Assembly (NCBI GenBank): GCA_002299555.1
Contig: DBOL01000079.1
Location: 3,473-10,215 of the forward strand
DNA length: 6,743 bases
DNA from: Candidatus Aminicenantes bacterium UBA647
GTDB lineage: Bacteria; Acidobacteriota; Aminicenantia; UBA2199
Direction of reading: 5' to 3'
A model generated the notes under the pieces. It saw only the letters and a program-made list of their open reading frames with translations, was not told the DNA's origin and ran no database searches. This document shows, in pieces, positions 6,383 to 6,743 of the stretch. The number at the start of each line of letters is the position of its first letter. Position 1 is the stretch's first letter. The translations under genes and the position numbers were made by a program.

Positions 6383-6743
6383 GAAAAATAGAATATAATA
6401 TCTCTTCCGGGAAATCAATAAATTTCAAACACTTCTTTGTCACAATCTTTATGACACTTATGATCTCTTTTACATTTTTGTATATAGGGATAAATAATAT
6501 TACTGATACGAACTTGAATCTGGAAGAGAAAATTGATCAAAAAAAATATTATGATACCGAACTAAAGAAAATATCCGGGAACGAAAAACTATTTGGAGAG
6601 AGGATCGAAAAGATAAAGAGTAAGTGGAATAATCGCGTTAAATTTTCTAATTCTGTTATCAATTCCAAAGTATTTCCGTTCATAAAAAGGTTAGAATATT
6701 TTGAAGAAATATTACCTGATATGGTTCAGTTGAATGAAATCTT
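6379..6743 (+). CDS. PilN-like pilus assembly membrane protein (5' part)
   Basis: An open frame of 121 codons runs off the window end. It encodes a short cytoplasmic N-terminus (1-17, basic), one hydrophobic segment (about 19-38) and a charged helical stretch likely to be coiled coil (about 46-82). It continues with W83-NNRVKFSNSVINSKVF and LEYFEEILPDMVQLNEI (105-121). That order, one N-terminal membrane helix followed by a coil and an L...LP..V.L.xI block, is the bitopic layout of PilN and of the periplasmic part of GspL/GspM-type proteins. PilN's cytoplasmic tail binds PilM, which fits the preceding gene. The start overlaps the PilM-like stop as ATGA, with GGGG (6370-6373) five bases before it as a possible SD. 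Identity as PilN is likely but depends on the missing C-terminal part. Confidence 0.75.
   Translation, partial: MRKIEYNISSGKSINFKHFFVTIFMTLMISFTFLYIGINNITDTNLNLEEKIDQKKYYDTELKKISGNEKLFGERIEKIKSKWNNRVKFSNSVINSKVFPFIKRLEYFEEILPDMVQLNEI

Overview
The window is an AT-rich (roughly 36-37% G+C, estimated by eye), densely packed bacterial segment holding two divergent operons around one 100-bp intergenic region (1471-1570). It carries inner-membrane parts of a type IV pilus/type II secretion-type machine, which implies a diderm (Gram-negative-type) bacterium. The MinD-like ATPase with a long insertion, paired with a J-like/RodZ-HTH protein, recalls gene pairs I remember from myxobacteria-, Desulfuromonadota- and Acidobacteriota-like lineages. 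The phylum cannot be settled from this sequence alone.

Left arm, minus strand (1-1470): a MinD/FlhG-type P-loop ATPase is followed, with an 8-bp overlap, by a 179-aa protein. That protein has a degenerate J-like N-terminal region and a RodZ-type helix-turn-helix, but no transmembrane segment. Its stop overlaps an ATG that may open a third gene beyond the window edge.

Right arm, plus strand (1571-6743): seryl-tRNA synthetase (serS) heads a tightly coupled operon of a PilC/GspF platform protein, a PilB/GspE assembly ATPase, a short PilM-like actin-fold protein and the start of a PilN-like membrane protein. All four junctions overlap by 1-10 bp, so the five genes are probably co-transcribed and translationally coupled. 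PilB-type ATPases drive assembly through the PilC-type platform protein, and PilM/PilN-type proteins form the cytoplasmic and inner-membrane alignment complex. Pilins, secretin, PilO/PilP and any retraction ATPase would lie outside the window.

The most interesting points are: (1) an extended -10 promoter whose predicted start site falls on the A of the serS ATG, suggesting a leaderless mRNA; (2) the MinD-like/J-HTH pair divergent from pilus genes, a candidate spatial-regulation module of uncharacterised function; (3) a housekeeping tRNA synthetase heading a pilus/secretion operon; (4) a PilM-like protein of only 259 aa; (5) roughly threefold over-representation of GATC. I found no RNA gene, CRISPR array, insertion sequence or convincing terminator. 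The core genes belong to recognisable families, so I do not claim a wholly new system.
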